NCBI GenBank assembly: GCA_022510565.1
Contig: JAFLTE010000003.1
Span: 62,001-126,000, forward strand
Reading direction: 5' to 3'
Origin: Lachnospiraceae bacterium
GTDB taxonomy: Bacteria; Bacillota; Clostridia; Lachnospirales; Lachnospiraceae
DNA: 64,000 nt
Shown here: positions 18,135 to 27,874 of the stretch, piece after piece
Layout of the letters: each line of letters opens with the position of its first letter
Position numbering within the stretch: the stretch's first letter is position 1
Position numbers and translations under genes: made by a program
Notes under the pieces: generated by a model
The model's database searches: none
Told to the model about the DNA's origin: nothing
Seen by the model: only the letters and a program-made list of their open reading frames with translations

Positions 18135-19661
18135 ATGGCGCAAATCAGTGTAAATAATTTAACTTTTGCCTACGAAGGCAGCTTTGATAATATTTTTGAA
18201 GGTGTTTCCTTTTCCGTTGATACGGATTGGAAATTAGGGTTTATAGGGCGTAACGGAAAAGGGAAAACCACATTCTTAAATCTGCTGTTGGGAAAATATC
18301 AGTATACAGGAACAATCAGTACCTCAACGGTATTTGATTATTTTCCCTATTCCATAACCGCAGAACAAATGCAGATGCCGGCAGCAGAATTCATGAATGA
18401 AGTCAAGAATCAGTGCGAGTTGTGGCGCGTCATATGTGAGTTGGAACTGCTGCGGGACAGTGCGGAAATTCTGTACAGACCTTTTCACACATTAAGTCCC
18501 GGAGAGCGTACCAAAATTCTGTTGGCTATATTGTTTTCGGGAGAAAATGATTTCCTGCTCATTGACGAGCCGACCAATCATCTGGACAGGCAATCCAGGG
18601 AGAATGTGAAAGAATATTTGGCATCCAAGAAAAGTTTTATCCTTGTATCCCATGACAGGGATTTATTGGATGCCTGTATCGATCATGTTCTGGTTCTTAA
18701 CAGGCAGACCATAGAAGTGCAGAGTGGAAATTTTTCTGGCTGGTGGGAGAATAAGCAGAGAAAAGATCAGTTTGCCATGGCGGAGAATGAAAAGCATATC
18801 AAGGAAATAGGTAAACTGAAGCAGGCATCGGCGCGCGTTGCTCAGTGGGCGGATAAGAGTGAGCGCAGTAAAATCGGGTTTGACCCTGTCAAAGAGCATG
18901 ATAGGTTCCTCGATACAAGGGCTTATATCGGTGCGAAAACCAAAAAGATGCAGAGCAGGGTTAAACAGATGGAAAAGCGGATTGATAGGGAGATTGAAGA
19001 AAAAGAAGGGCTTTTGGTAGATTTAGAGCAGCCTGTAGATTTAAAGATTATGCCGCTTACACATCACAAAGAGAGGCTTATCAATGTGAGGGAATACTCT
19101 GTGCGGTACCGGGATGCGCAGGAAGCGGTATTTACAGATTTGACCTTCTCATTAAGCCGGGGTGAGCGCATCGCCATACACGGTGATAACGGTTGTGGAA
19201 AATCCACGCTCCTCAAGATGATATTGAAGAAAGCCGGAGTAGCAAGCGGCGAACTGCCTGTTATGGAAGTCGGTGTATGCGAAACCGCATCAGGACTGGT
19301 AATTTCATATATCAATCAGGATACCTCTATGCTCAAAGGCAGTATTCGTGAATTTTGTAGAGAGCGAAAATTGGACGAAAGTTTATTCTGCGCCATTCTC
19401 CGGCAGCTTGATATGGAGCGCGTGCAATTTCTAAAGAATATGGAAGATTATTCCGAAGGGCAGAAAAAGAAAGTTCTGATTGCGGCAAGTCTGCTTGTGT
19501 CTGCGCATCTCTATATATGGGATGAGCCGCTCAATTACATTGATGTTTTTTCCAGAATGCAGATAGAGAAATTGCTGCTTAAGTTTGAGCCCACAATGCT
19601 CTTTGTGGAGCATGACGTGCGATTCCGTGAGAAGATAGCGACGAAAGTGGTGGAATTATAG
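18135..19661 (+). CDS. Lsa-like ABC-F protein (putative antibiotic-resistance ribosomal protection type)
   Basis: Two ABC domains without TMs: FIGRNGKGKTTFLNLL, LSPGERTKILLAILF, LLIDEPTNHLD, ILVSHDRD, IHGDNGCGKSTLLKM, YSEGQKKKVLIAASLL; DTDWKLGFIGRNGKGKTT and linker GNFSGWWENKQRKDQFAMAENEKHIKEIGKLKQ resemble remembered Lsa-type sequence. Confidence 0.88.
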   Translation: MAQISVNNLTFAYEGSFDNIFEGVSFSVDTDWKLGFIGRNGKGKTTFLNLLLGKYQYTGTISTSTVFDYFPYSITAEQMQMPAAEFMNEVKNQCELWRVICELELLRDSAEILYRPFHTLSPGERTKILLAILFSGENDFLLIDEPTNHLDRQSRENVKEYLASKKSFILVSHDRDLLDACIDHVLVLNRQTIEVQSGNFSGWWENKQRKDQFAMAENEKHIKEIGKLKQASARVAQWADKSERSKIGFDPVKEHDRFLDTRAYIGAKTKKMQSRVKQMEKRIDREIEEKEGLLVDLEQPVDLKIMPLTHHKERLINVREYSVRYRDAQEAVFTDLTFSLSRGERIAIHGDNGCGKSTLLKMILKKAGVASGELPVMEVGVCETASGLVISYINQDTSMLKGSIREFCRERKLDESLFCAILRQLDMERVQFLKNMEDYSEGQKKKVLIAASLLVSAHLYIWDEPLNYIDVFSRMQIEKLLLKFEPTMLFVEHDVRFREKIATKVVEL

Positions 19662-19810
19662 AAATGAGTGTCATTTTCTACTCAGAGAGTGGTGTTTTAC
19701 GGCATGTCACCAAGATGTTTACACATAAAAATGAGATGTTTCTTTATAATATGAGGGTGCTTTGCTACAATGAAATCAACGAAAACCGAATCATATAAGG
19801 AGAACATCTT

Positions 19811-20710
19811 ATGATAAGTTTTGGAGAAAAGGTCAGACAGCTTCGGGAAGAAAAAGGGATGACACAGCAAGCTCTGGCAGAAAAACTCTATGTCACCCGT
19901 CAGGCGGTTTCCAGATGGGAGCATGGAGCGAGATATCCGGATTTGCTTACCGCTAAGAAGATTGCGCAGGTACTGGATGTGTCGGTGGATGAGCTACTGT
20001 TCGGCGAGGAACTACAAGAAAACCTTGAGAACACATCGATACCGGAAAAGCCTGCGGAGCATTGGATTCAGATAGTTCTGTACGCGATAGTCGCGGTGTC
20101 CTATTTAATTATGTGTATTTTTGAGAAGGACATTTTTATAGATATGCTGAAAAGCTTTTTGGCGGGCAGATTCGGATACGACGACTATATGACTTTGGGC
20201 ACGGCAGTGTCCAATATACTGATTTTTGCAGCGGGATTTGTGGGACTTATTATGTCTGTCAGACGAAGATTAGGTGCAAAGCTGACGGGATGTGTCATGG
20301 CAGTTCCGTGTATAGCGTCTGCGTTTGCAAATATTGAGTTATGCGTATGGTATTGGGAGATGGTGTTACACGGTTTTATTTCGCAGGGTTCCGTGAGCGG
20401 GCTGGTTTCGTCAGCCTTAATTCAAATACTATATGCGATATATATTTGGCTTTTCTTCTATACGGAAAAACGCAAATTGCTATACGGCGGCATCGTGATT
20501 ATTTGCATATACCAATTTGTTCAAATCGTAGAAAGGATTGTGTCTGATGCTCTGCCTGTGGCGTTGATTGGTGTTCCGAGGGGTAGCAGAAGTCATATAG
20601 ACGATGTTATAATTATAATGTACTACTTGGCGAGGGTATCGCTGGTTTTCCTGCTGGGCTATCAGGCCTACATATGGAATAGAAAAAAGAGGGCGGCATA
20701 TAAAAAGTAG
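19811..20710 (+). CDS. XRE HTH-domain protein with C-terminal membrane domain
   Basis: VRQLREEKGMTQQALAEKLYVTRQAVSRWEHGARYPDLLTAKKIAQVL followed by several TM segments. Confidence 0.9.
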   Translation: MISFGEKVRQLREEKGMTQQALAEKLYVTRQAVSRWEHGARYPDLLTAKKIAQVLDVSVDELLFGEELQENLENTSIPEKPAEHWIQIVLYAIVAVSYLIMCIFEKDIFIDMLKSFLAGRFGYDDYMTLGTAVSNILIFAAGFVGLIMSVRRRLGAKLTGCVMAVPCIASAFANIELCVWYWEMVLHGFISQGSVSGLVSSALIQILYAIYIWLFFYTEKRKLLYGGIVIICIYQFVQIVERIVSDALPVALIGVPRGSRSHIDDVIIIMYYLARVSLVFLLGYQAYIWNRKKRAAYKK

Positions 20711-20721
20711 AGGGAGATTAC

Positions 20722-20760
20722 ATGAAACTATACCATGGAAGCAATATCGGAAATGAATGA
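20722..20760 (+). pseudogene. Possible 5' remnant of a DUF3990 gene (MKLYHGSNIGNE*)
   Basis: GGGAG RBS + ATG; MKLYHGSN is the start motif typical of DUF3990 proteins, but the ORF ends after 12 codons and overlaps the DUF3781 start. Confidence 0.45.
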
Positions 20761-20989
20761 TTTAATTGAAAATATTGATAAACTTCATACAACAGCGATG
20801 GGCGTAGAGCGTATAAAAAGAAATTTGTCCATTGAAACTGATGATGTCGTTGAATGGTGCAGAATCAAGATATTAGACGACAGTACGCATATCGAAAGAA
20901 AAGGTAAAAACTGGTATGCATATGTAGATAATTGCATAATCACGGTAAATGCCCATAGTTATACAATCATCACGGCACACAGAACTTAA
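20753..20989 (+). CDS. DUF3781-like protein
   Basis: IDKLHTTAMGVERIKRNLSIETDDVVEWCRIKILDDSTHIERKGKNWYAYVDNCIITVNAHSYTIITAH. Confidence 0.7.
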   Translation: MNDLIENIDKLHTTAMGVERIKRNLSIETDDVVEWCRIKILDDSTHIERKGKNWYAYVDNCIITVNAHSYTIITAHRT

Positions 20990-21034
20990 TATCAATAAAA
21001 TGAACTATATGACTCTAAACTTAGGAGAAATGAT

Positions 21035-21229
21035 ATGAATATTCATTATAGAAAAATGACTGCAGAAGATTTAAACGCATTTATAGAAATACGAATATGT
21101 CAACTGCGGGAAGAAGGAGCAAAAGAAGTCATTGATATCCGTCCCGCTTTGTATGATTATTATAAGCGACATATGTCGGATGGGACATTTGTATCATGGA
21201 TTGCGGTTGATGATGACATAATTTTTTGA
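21035..21229 (+). pseudogene. Truncated GNAT acetyltransferase (N-terminal 64 aa only)
   Basis: IHYRKMTAEDLNAFIEIRICQLREEGAKE...SWIAVDDDIIF* stops before the acetyl-CoA motif; no continuation seen downstream. Confidence 0.65.
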
Positions 21230-21412
21230 ATGGCAGCATGTCACTTTTTAGCATAATACGAAAAATTTTCAGTAAAATCAGAATTTTTACTTTCAATATT
21301 TTTTTTTCTGTGGTATAATAGAAGTGGCGTAAATTTCTTCAAGATTCAGCACATCCGATAGTATGGGGGAGTTTGGGCAAAATAATTGATGCATTTTGGA
21401 GGATATGTGAAC

Positions 21413-23122
21413 ATGAAATTGAGTGTGAGTCAGAAGGTTTTAATACTTGCTGTTTTACCGTTATTGGTACTGGGAATTGCGGTTCTGTTCGTCAGTCATC
21501 ATAAGGTTACCAATGTTGTGACAGAGACGATCGCGAATGGATTGCGCGGCTCAGCAACATCAATTGTTAAATCCATGGAGCAGCTTAACGATGAGCCGTA
21601 CTATATCGGTGAGAATGATGACCTGTACAAAGGGGAGTTTGATATTACCAAATTTACAGGAATGGCGGATGAATTGAAGCTGGTTTCCAATACGGATATT
21701 ACTGTTTTTTATGGTAGAATGCGTTATATGACTTCCGTTTTAAGTGATAACGGGGAGCGTGCCATAAGAACGGAAGTAGATGACCCTAACGTTATCGAAA
21801 ACGTGCTGAATAAGGGTCAGGATTATTTCAACACGAATGTCACGGTGCGAGGAAACACTTATTTCGGTTATTATATACCGCTTATTGACGAGACCACGGG
21901 ACAGGTGGTTGGTATTGTATCTGCCATCATACCGAATAAGGATGCACAGGGTCAGATTAACGAAATTATGTACATGATCGCAGGTATTGTAGTTGGTATC
22001 ATTGTTATAAGTGTGATAATTATTCTCATAGTAGTAGGCGGATTGTCTAAGAAACTCCATGCATGTATCGGTGGTTTGAGACAGTTGGCGGAAGGTAAAC
22101 TCAATTTCTTGTTTGGTGATGAGTTGCTCGGCGGTACGGATGAAATCGGTGAAATCTGCAGAACCGTCAAGAAGGTGAGAGAAGAGCTGAAGGTTATTGT
22201 TGCTGAGATTAAAGGTGTCAGCGATCATCTGTTGGATGAATCTAAGGTGCTGAGTGAGAAGACCAATGATACAAGCGACCATGTAGACCAGATGGAGAAG
22301 GCGATAGGCGAGATTGCAATCGGCGCAACCAATCAGGCACAAGAGACGCAGGATGCATCAGAGAATATTCTCATGATGGGTAATATGATTGAAGAGACGG
22401 TAGGTGAGTTAGGCAGCTTAAACGAGAGCGCGAAATCCATGAAAGAGCGTGGTGAGGCTGCAATTGAAGCTCTTCGTGAACTGCAGGATACCAACAAGAG
22501 GACGAGTACGTCTATTGACATTATCTATGAGCAGACCAATGTGACAAATGAATCTGCACAGAAGATTAAAGAAGCAACCACGTTGATTACTGATATTGCT
22601 GGAGAGACGAATCTACTTTCACTGAATGCCTCAATCGAGGCGGCACGTGCCGGTGAGCAGGGTAGAGGTTTCGCAGTAGTTGCAGCACAGATTCAGAAGC
22701 TTGCGGAACAGTCTAATGAATCTGCTAAGCAGATTGAGAGTATTACGCTTTCCTTGATAGCGGATTCCGATAAAGCGGTTTCGACCATGAATGAAGTGAA
22801 AGAAGTTATGGAGCAGCAGAGTGAAAAGGTTGCCAACACGAATACTCAGGTTAACAATCTGTTGCAGGATGTAGAAGAGTCCCTTGCAGGTATTGAGGAA
22901 GTAGTTGAAAAGACGAACAAGATCAATGAAGTGAGAAGCAGTGTAGTAGATACGGTACAGAGCTTGTCAGCAATCGCAGAGGAGAATGCGGCAAGTTCCC
23001 AGCAGACGTCGGCTTCCGTTACGGAAATCAACAGCATCGTCAGTGAAATCGCTGTCAATGCCACAGATCTTAAGGACATTTCTCACGAACTGGGTGAAAG
23101 TGTGGCAATATTTGAGATGTAA
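21413..23122 (+). CDS. Methyl-accepting chemotaxis protein, Cache-like ligand-binding domain
   Basis: Two TMs; [41 protein letters not shown]-like region. Confidence 0.93.
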   Translation: MKLSVSQKVLILAVLPLLVLGIAVLFVSHHKVTNVVTETIANGLRGSATSIVKSMEQLNDEPYYIGENDDLYKGEFDITKFTGMADELKLVSNTDITVFYGRMRYMTSVLSDNGERAIRTEVDDPNVIENVLNKGQDYFNTNVTVRGNTYFGYYIPLIDETTGQVVGIVSAIIPNKDAQGQINEIMYMIAGIVVGIIVISVIIILIVVGGLSKKLHACIGGLRQLAEGKLNFLFGDELLGGTDEIGEICRTVKKVREELKVIVAEIKGVSDHLLDESKVLSEKTNDTSDHVDQMEKAIGEIAIGATNQAQETQDASENILMMGNMIEETVGELGSLNESAKSMKERGEAAIEALRELQDTNKRTSTSIDIIYEQTNVTNESAQKIKEATTLITDIAGETNLLSLNASIEAARAGEQGRGFAVVAAQIQKLAEQSNESAKQIESITLSLIADSDKAVSTMNEVKEVMEQQSEKVANTNTQVNNLLQDVEESLAGIEEVVEKTNKINEVRSSVVDTVQSLSAIAEENAASSQQTSASVTEINSIVSEIAVNATDLKDISHELGESVAIFEM

Positions 23123-23194
23123 GAAACGGCGTGAGAGATATCAGGAATTGCCGATTTAGATGTGTTAATTAAAATGAGAATCAGCTAAATACAG

Positions 23195-23236
23195 GAAGAA
23201 GGGGTAAAAGAAGATTTTACTCCTTCTTTCTTGTAT
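23195..23236 (+). terminator. Intrinsic terminator
   Basis: AGAAGGGGTAAAA / TTTTACTCCTTCT stem then TTCTTG. Confidence 0.65.
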
Positions 23237-23299
23237 TCGCAGGTTACATGATGGCAAGAAAGGATTTGACAGAAAAATAAGTGCATGGGGTGATAAGGC

Positions 23300-23812
23300 A
23301 TGAATTATTTACGCGAAAGCTCGGAAGATGAAATGATTAGTGAATTCCTCAGAGCGGAATACCTTTCAGAAAGATTTTCAGGGGAAATTAAAACTGAAAT
23401 GTCTAAACTTTTGATGGATGAACACATGCTGTTTGAAAGATTCCTCACGGTTACCGAGTGGAGCTTATACAGTTTTACAAGGGATGACTTAGAGAGAATC
23501 AGATATATAGATTATAGTTATTGGAATGAATTGTCTGCGGGAACACACATGCCGATGGCTGCTGCAGAGACAATACATAAAGGGATATTAATCTACGGTC
23601 AGGATAATAGCGGATTTCTGCGTGCTGCAGAGTACATAAGAAGTGGCGGAACATTTCCGAGAATGTTCTTTTTAACCTCAGACTTTGAGAACTTTGTGAT
23701 TGTGGAAGGACATCTGAGAATGACGGCATATGCGCTCGCTCCTGAATGTTTTAATCAAGTCGAAGTCATAGTCGGGAAGTGCAATAGTGCTGAATTGGAT
23801 AATTGGATGTAG
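23300..23812 (+). CDS. Hypothetical protein with ParB/sulfiredoxin-like motif
   Basis: 170-aa ORF, FVIVEGHLRMTAYAL near the C-terminus. Confidence 0.65.
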   Translation: MNYLRESSEDEMISEFLRAEYLSERFSGEIKTEMSKLLMDEHMLFERFLTVTEWSLYSFTRDDLERIRYIDYSYWNELSAGTHMPMAAAETIHKGILIYGQDNSGFLRAAEYIRSGGTFPRMFFLTSDFENFVIVEGHLRMTAYALAPECFNQVEVIVGKCNSAELDNWM

Positions 23813-24063
23813 TGAGAAATCGTGCGATGTTCCAGCCGCACAGACCACAGCAGATATAAGACATCCGGCGTTAAGACCAAAATCAGCCACACGAACAAAG
23901 ACAGCATACCGATGATTCCGGCAGTACCTTCATCGTATGTATAGTCAAGTTGATAGATTTTTCCACTGAGTTCCAAGAATATCATGGTGAGCCATATTGG
24001 TGAGATAAATGAGGTGAATGCAGTATTGCGGGTCGTCGCTTCTATATCAAAAATATAGCACAT
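23755..24063 (-). pseudogene. Possible remnant of a small membrane protein gene
   Basis: 102-aa ORF with credible TM segments (FISPIWLTMIFLELSGKIY; GIIGMLSLFVWLILVLTPDVLYLLWSV), no clear RBS, overlaps 3' end of plus-strand gene. Confidence 0.3.
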
Positions 24064-24128
24064 TATTATGGATTTTCAAAGATGAAAAGATTACAATATG
24101 TTTAAATAAAGAGAGAAGGAAATTCATC

Positions 24129-24782
24129 ATGTCTTATCAAATGACGCATTTGGAAGTAGCATACAGATTATTGGATAAATACAAGTGGATTGAGGCAAGA
24201 CCGGATTTTCTTCTGGGATCAATAGCGCCTGATGCGGTTCATTTTCACGAAGAGTATCATCGCAATTTGAAAGAGCAAAGTCATTTGTGGGATTGTGGTC
24301 CAAGATGGGGCATTACCTTAGATTCCGATAAATGGAAAAGAAATGTGTTGGATTTTTGGAATATGCACAAAACTGATTCAAATGGAGATTACATATCAGG
24401 CTATTGTGTGCATATATTAACGGACTGGTTAAATGATATAAAAATATGGTCTCCGTTTAGAAATGAGAATATGCAGGATGAAGATGTTGATGCCATATAC
24501 CATATTTATGGACAGGAAGCCTATAGAGGAGACCAGTGGTTGTTTCACGAAAGCAATAATAGTGAAAAAATAATGAGTCTCTTGGCAGAGAGTCGAGAAT
24601 ATTCCATTGAGAACTGTGTGCTTAAAAAAGATGTTGAAACGCAGAAGAAACATATTCTTTCAGAGCAATATAAGAATAATGGTGACTATGATATAGGTAG
24701 TCACCGTTACTGTACAGAAACTGTTATTACTTCGTTTATCGATGAATGTGTGGAAATATTGACAGATATTTTAGTGGTTTGA
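24129..24782 (+). CDS. Zinc-dependent phospholipase C-like hydrolase
   Basis: MTHLEVAYRLLDKYKWIEARPDFLLGSIAPDAVHFHEEYH; conserved H/D residues. Confidence 0.65.
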   Translation: MSYQMTHLEVAYRLLDKYKWIEARPDFLLGSIAPDAVHFHEEYHRNLKEQSHLWDCGPRWGITLDSDKWKRNVLDFWNMHKTDSNGDYISGYCVHILTDWLNDIKIWSPFRNENMQDEDVDAIYHIYGQEAYRGDQWLFHESNNSEKIMSLLAESREYSIENCVLKKDVETQKKHILSEQYKNNGDYDIGSHRYCTETVITSFIDECVEILTDILVV

Positions 24783-24826
24783 GAAGCATAAGGCGAGAGA
24801 CGAAGAACCGGCTGGAGGATATAAAA

Positions 24827-25351
24827 ATGATTTATTATCATGATGATGAAATATTAATACGCGATATGCAACAAAACGATGCACAGATTATTACAGATGA
24901 AGAAATTGCTCAGGGATGGCATGCGACAGTAGATAAATACGAAATGAGGCTCCGGCACCAATCAGAAGGGAAATCCATATCATTGGTTGCAGAGTATCAG
25001 GATCATGTTGCCGGATATATTAATGTATATCCCGATTCCGAATGGGGTGCTTTTGCAGGTCGGGGCTATCCGGAGATTGTTGATTTCGGAGTGCTGGAAA
25101 AATATCGCAGACACGGCATAGGAAGCAAACTGATGGATATAGCCGAGCAGATAGCATCAGGATATTCGGAGATTGTTTATCTGGGAGTCGGCATGCACAG
25201 TGGATACGGAAGCGCGCAGAGAATGTATGTAAAACGTGGATATGTCCCTGATGGCACCGGAGTCTGGTACGGTGATCAAGTCTGTGAGCAGAATGCGGAA
25301 TGTTGTAACAATGACGATTTAGTTTTATATTTATCCAAAAGGCTTAGATGA
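24827..25351 (+). CDS. GNAT family N-acetyltransferase
   Basis: VLEKYRRHGIGSKLMDIAEQIA motif. Confidence 0.88.
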   Translation: MIYYHDDEILIRDMQQNDAQIITDEEIAQGWHATVDKYEMRLRHQSEGKSISLVAEYQDHVAGYINVYPDSEWGAFAGRGYPEIVDFGVLEKYRRHGIGSKLMDIAEQIASGYSEIVYLGVGMHSGYGSAQRMYVKRGYVPDGTGVWYGDQVCEQNAECCNNDDLVLYLSKRLR

Positions 25352-25376
25352 ATTCTGGATTAAATGAGGTGAGGGT

Positions 25377-26006
25377 ATGTCATTCCAAACAGTGAAATGG
25401 ATATTTTTTGATGTCGGAACAACACTTGCTGACGAGACGGAAGCGTATAATCATCGCACAAGAGATGCCATCAAAGGCACTGATATCACTTTTGAGCAGT
25501 TTGAGGAAAAAAGAATATTCTTTGCCAAGCAAAATTTAAAAGGCGACCTGGAAGCCATCAAATATTTTGGGTTGACGAAAACACCGTGGCCGAAAGAAGA
25601 TGAGGTGCCGTATCCGGATGCCGAAGATGTTTTGCGGTATTTATGCAATCAGGGATATAAGATAGGAGTCATTGCCAATCAATCGTTAGGCACAGCCGAG
25701 CGACTTGAAAAATGGGGGATTCTAAAATATATTGATGTTGTCGCGGCATCCGCGGAACTCGGAGTTTCCAAGCCAGACAGAGCTATTTTTGATAAAGCGT
25801 TTGAAATGGCTGGATGTAAGGCAAGGGAAGCGGTAATGATTGGGGACAGGCTTGACAATGACATCAGTCCGGCCAAGAAATTGGGCATGAAAGCGATATG
25901 GATCAGACAGGGCTTTGCAATATATCAGAATCCCCTTATCGCCGAATATCAGCCGGATTACACAGTGGACAGTCTTTCGGAGTTAAAAGAGATTTTTAGG
26001 AGGTAA
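25377..26006 (+). CDS. HAD family hydrolase
   Basis: FFDVGTTLADET; IGVIANQS; KPDRAIF; IGDRLDNDISPAKKLGMKAIWI. Confidence 0.9.
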   Translation: MSFQTVKWIFFDVGTTLADETEAYNHRTRDAIKGTDITFEQFEEKRIFFAKQNLKGDLEAIKYFGLTKTPWPKEDEVPYPDAEDVLRYLCNQGYKIGVIANQSLGTAERLEKWGILKYIDVVAASAELGVSKPDRAIFDKAFEMAGCKAREAVMIGDRLDNDISPAKKLGMKAIWIRQGFAIYQNPLIAEYQPDYTVDSLSELKEIFRR

Positions 26007-26013
26007 CAGATAC

Positions 26014-26766
26014 ATGATAGACTACAGTGCCCAGAACAAAAAGGCGTGGGAATACAATGCATATGAATTTTGGGTTAGCCAAGATGGGGCACCGTCTGAG
26101 AGGGCGAAAAGGGATAGAGAAAATCCAGTGGGAATGCTAAAGCAATATGCGCACTATTTTGATACATATACAGATATTAGAGTAGCCAATATCTGTGGCT
26201 CTTGTGGTAAGAAGGCAATTCCGTTAGCAATCTTAGGCGCAGAAGTAACAATCTTTGATATTTCCGAAGATAATAGAAAATACGCACTTGAAGTGTCAGA
26301 TGCGGCGAAAGTTAACATCAATTTTGAAGTATGTGATGTCCTGGAAATCAATATGGACAAGTATAAGAATTATTTTGATGTAGTTTTCATGGAAGGTGGT
26401 GTACTGCATTATTTTCACGATATCAATGAATTTATGAGTATCATGTATACGTTACTAAAAGACGGTGGAAAAATGATATGCAGCGATTTCCATCCTTTTT
26501 CAAAAGTATGTGATATCGTAGGCGCGAAACAGCCGGATATGGATTATTTTTCAACGGATGTTTTCGAAGGGGAGATGGCACATGCACCGTTTTATGAGGA
26601 AGAAATCAGAAGACAGATTCCTAAATGCAGTTATAGGAGATATACTGTCAGTGAGATTATCAATGCTGTGATAGGCTGTGGGTTTAACTTACATAGATTT
26701 GATGAATATCCGGCGTGGACGAATAGTAAGATGCCCGGCGAGTTCATTATTGTGGCCGGGAAGTGA
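26014..26766 (+). CDS. Class I SAM-dependent methyltransferase
   Basis: VANICGSCGKKAIPLAILGAEVTIFDISEDNRKYA; VVFMEGGVLHYFHDI. Confidence 0.88.
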   Translation: MIDYSAQNKKAWEYNAYEFWVSQDGAPSERAKRDRENPVGMLKQYAHYFDTYTDIRVANICGSCGKKAIPLAILGAEVTIFDISEDNRKYALEVSDAAKVNINFEVCDVLEINMDKYKNYFDVVFMEGGVLHYFHDINEFMSIMYTLLKDGGKMICSDFHPFSKVCDIVGAKQPDMDYFSTDVFEGEMAHAPFYEEEIRRQIPKCSYRRYTVSEIINAVIGCGFNLHRFDEYPAWTNSKMPGEFIIVAGK

Positions 26767-26800
26767 TACATTAAGCAAAACTAAGGAGGAATATACAAAA

Positions 26801-27274
26801 ATGGCACAAGAAACAAGGTTTGCAACCAAAGGAGTAGTTTGGGATGAATACTTTCCCAGAATAAGATTTATAACGATCAGCAGTATGGTAGTGATATGGA
26901 TAAGTTTCATAATATTGAACTGTATCGAATCACTTTATTCGGAATGGACTCATCGTACTACAGGACAGGAATTTTTGGGAATATCTCATGCGATTATTGC
27001 GGGTGTGTCTGTTGTAGGTGTACTTGCCCTTCTGTTAGTCAAAAATGGGAATCGCGTTGTGGCAGCAACGGGAACAATCGTGTTAAACAGTGTTATTGCA
27101 GTCTGGCAGATATGGTATTTTAGGGCACAAATAGGAGGGCATTGGAGCTATACAGAGAGACAGTGGTTTGTTGTCCTTGCTGTAGAGACAGTGATTCAGG
27201 TTGTTTGTTGCATTATGGAAGTGTCATTCTTCCGAAAAATTTTAGGAGCCCATGAGACGAACGACGAGGTGTAA
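26801..27274 (+). CDS. Small membrane protein, unknown function
   Basis: AAGGAGG RBS; four hydrophobic segments. Confidence 0.7.
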   Translation: MAQETRFATKGVVWDEYFPRIRFITISSMVVIWISFIILNCIESLYSEWTHRTTGQEFLGISHAIIAGVSVVGVLALLLVKNGNRVVAATGTIVLNSVIAVWQIWYFRAQIGGHWSYTERQWFVVLAVETVIQVVCCIMEVSFFRKILGAHETNDEV

Positions 27275-27334
27275 GCAATAAAAGGAATATTTTAGCGGAG
27301 TGTTTTAGCTATAGCAGAAGGGCGTGGGAACTGT

Positions 27335-27817
27335 ATGATCAAGGTAGTTGATGTCAAAGATATCACGGAATGCGTCAATGTAATCAGAGAAAGTTTCTTA
27401 ACCGTGGCGAATGAGCTTGGCTTCACCGAAGAAAATGCACCTCGGTTTACTGCCTTTGCGACTACGGAAGAAAGATTGATGTGGCAGCTCGAAAATGAAC
27501 ATAGGCCGATGTCTGCGTATTATGATGATGGAAAAATAGTCGGATATTATTCATTGGCAATTCTGGAAGAACATAAATGTGAGCTTAACAATCTGTGTGT
27601 TCTTCCATCGTATCGACATAACGGGATTGGAGAGCAGCTGTTAAATCATGCCTTTGATATGGCAAGAGACTTAAATTGCGCCAAAATGAATATTGGTATT
27701 GTTGAAGAGAATAAAGTCTTAAAGTGTTGGTATGAAGAAATGGGTTTTGTACATATCGGAACCGAGAAGTTTGATTTCTTCCCGTTCACGTGTGGATATA
27801 TGGAAAGAGAGATATAG
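27335..27817 (+). CDS. GNAT family N-acetyltransferase
   Basis: LCVLPSYRHNGIGEQLLNHAFDMA. Confidence 0.9.
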   Translation: MIKVVDVKDITECVNVIRESFLTVANELGFTEENAPRFTAFATTEERLMWQLENEHRPMSAYYDDGKIVGYYSLAILEEHKCELNNLCVLPSYRHNGIGEQLLNHAFDMARDLNCAKMNIGIVEENKVLKCWYEEMGFVHIGTEKFDFFPFTCGYMEREI

Positions 27818-27874
27818 AAAATTCGTTATTTAGGTTTACATAATGTTACAGGAACTTTTGGGAGATTTACACAG

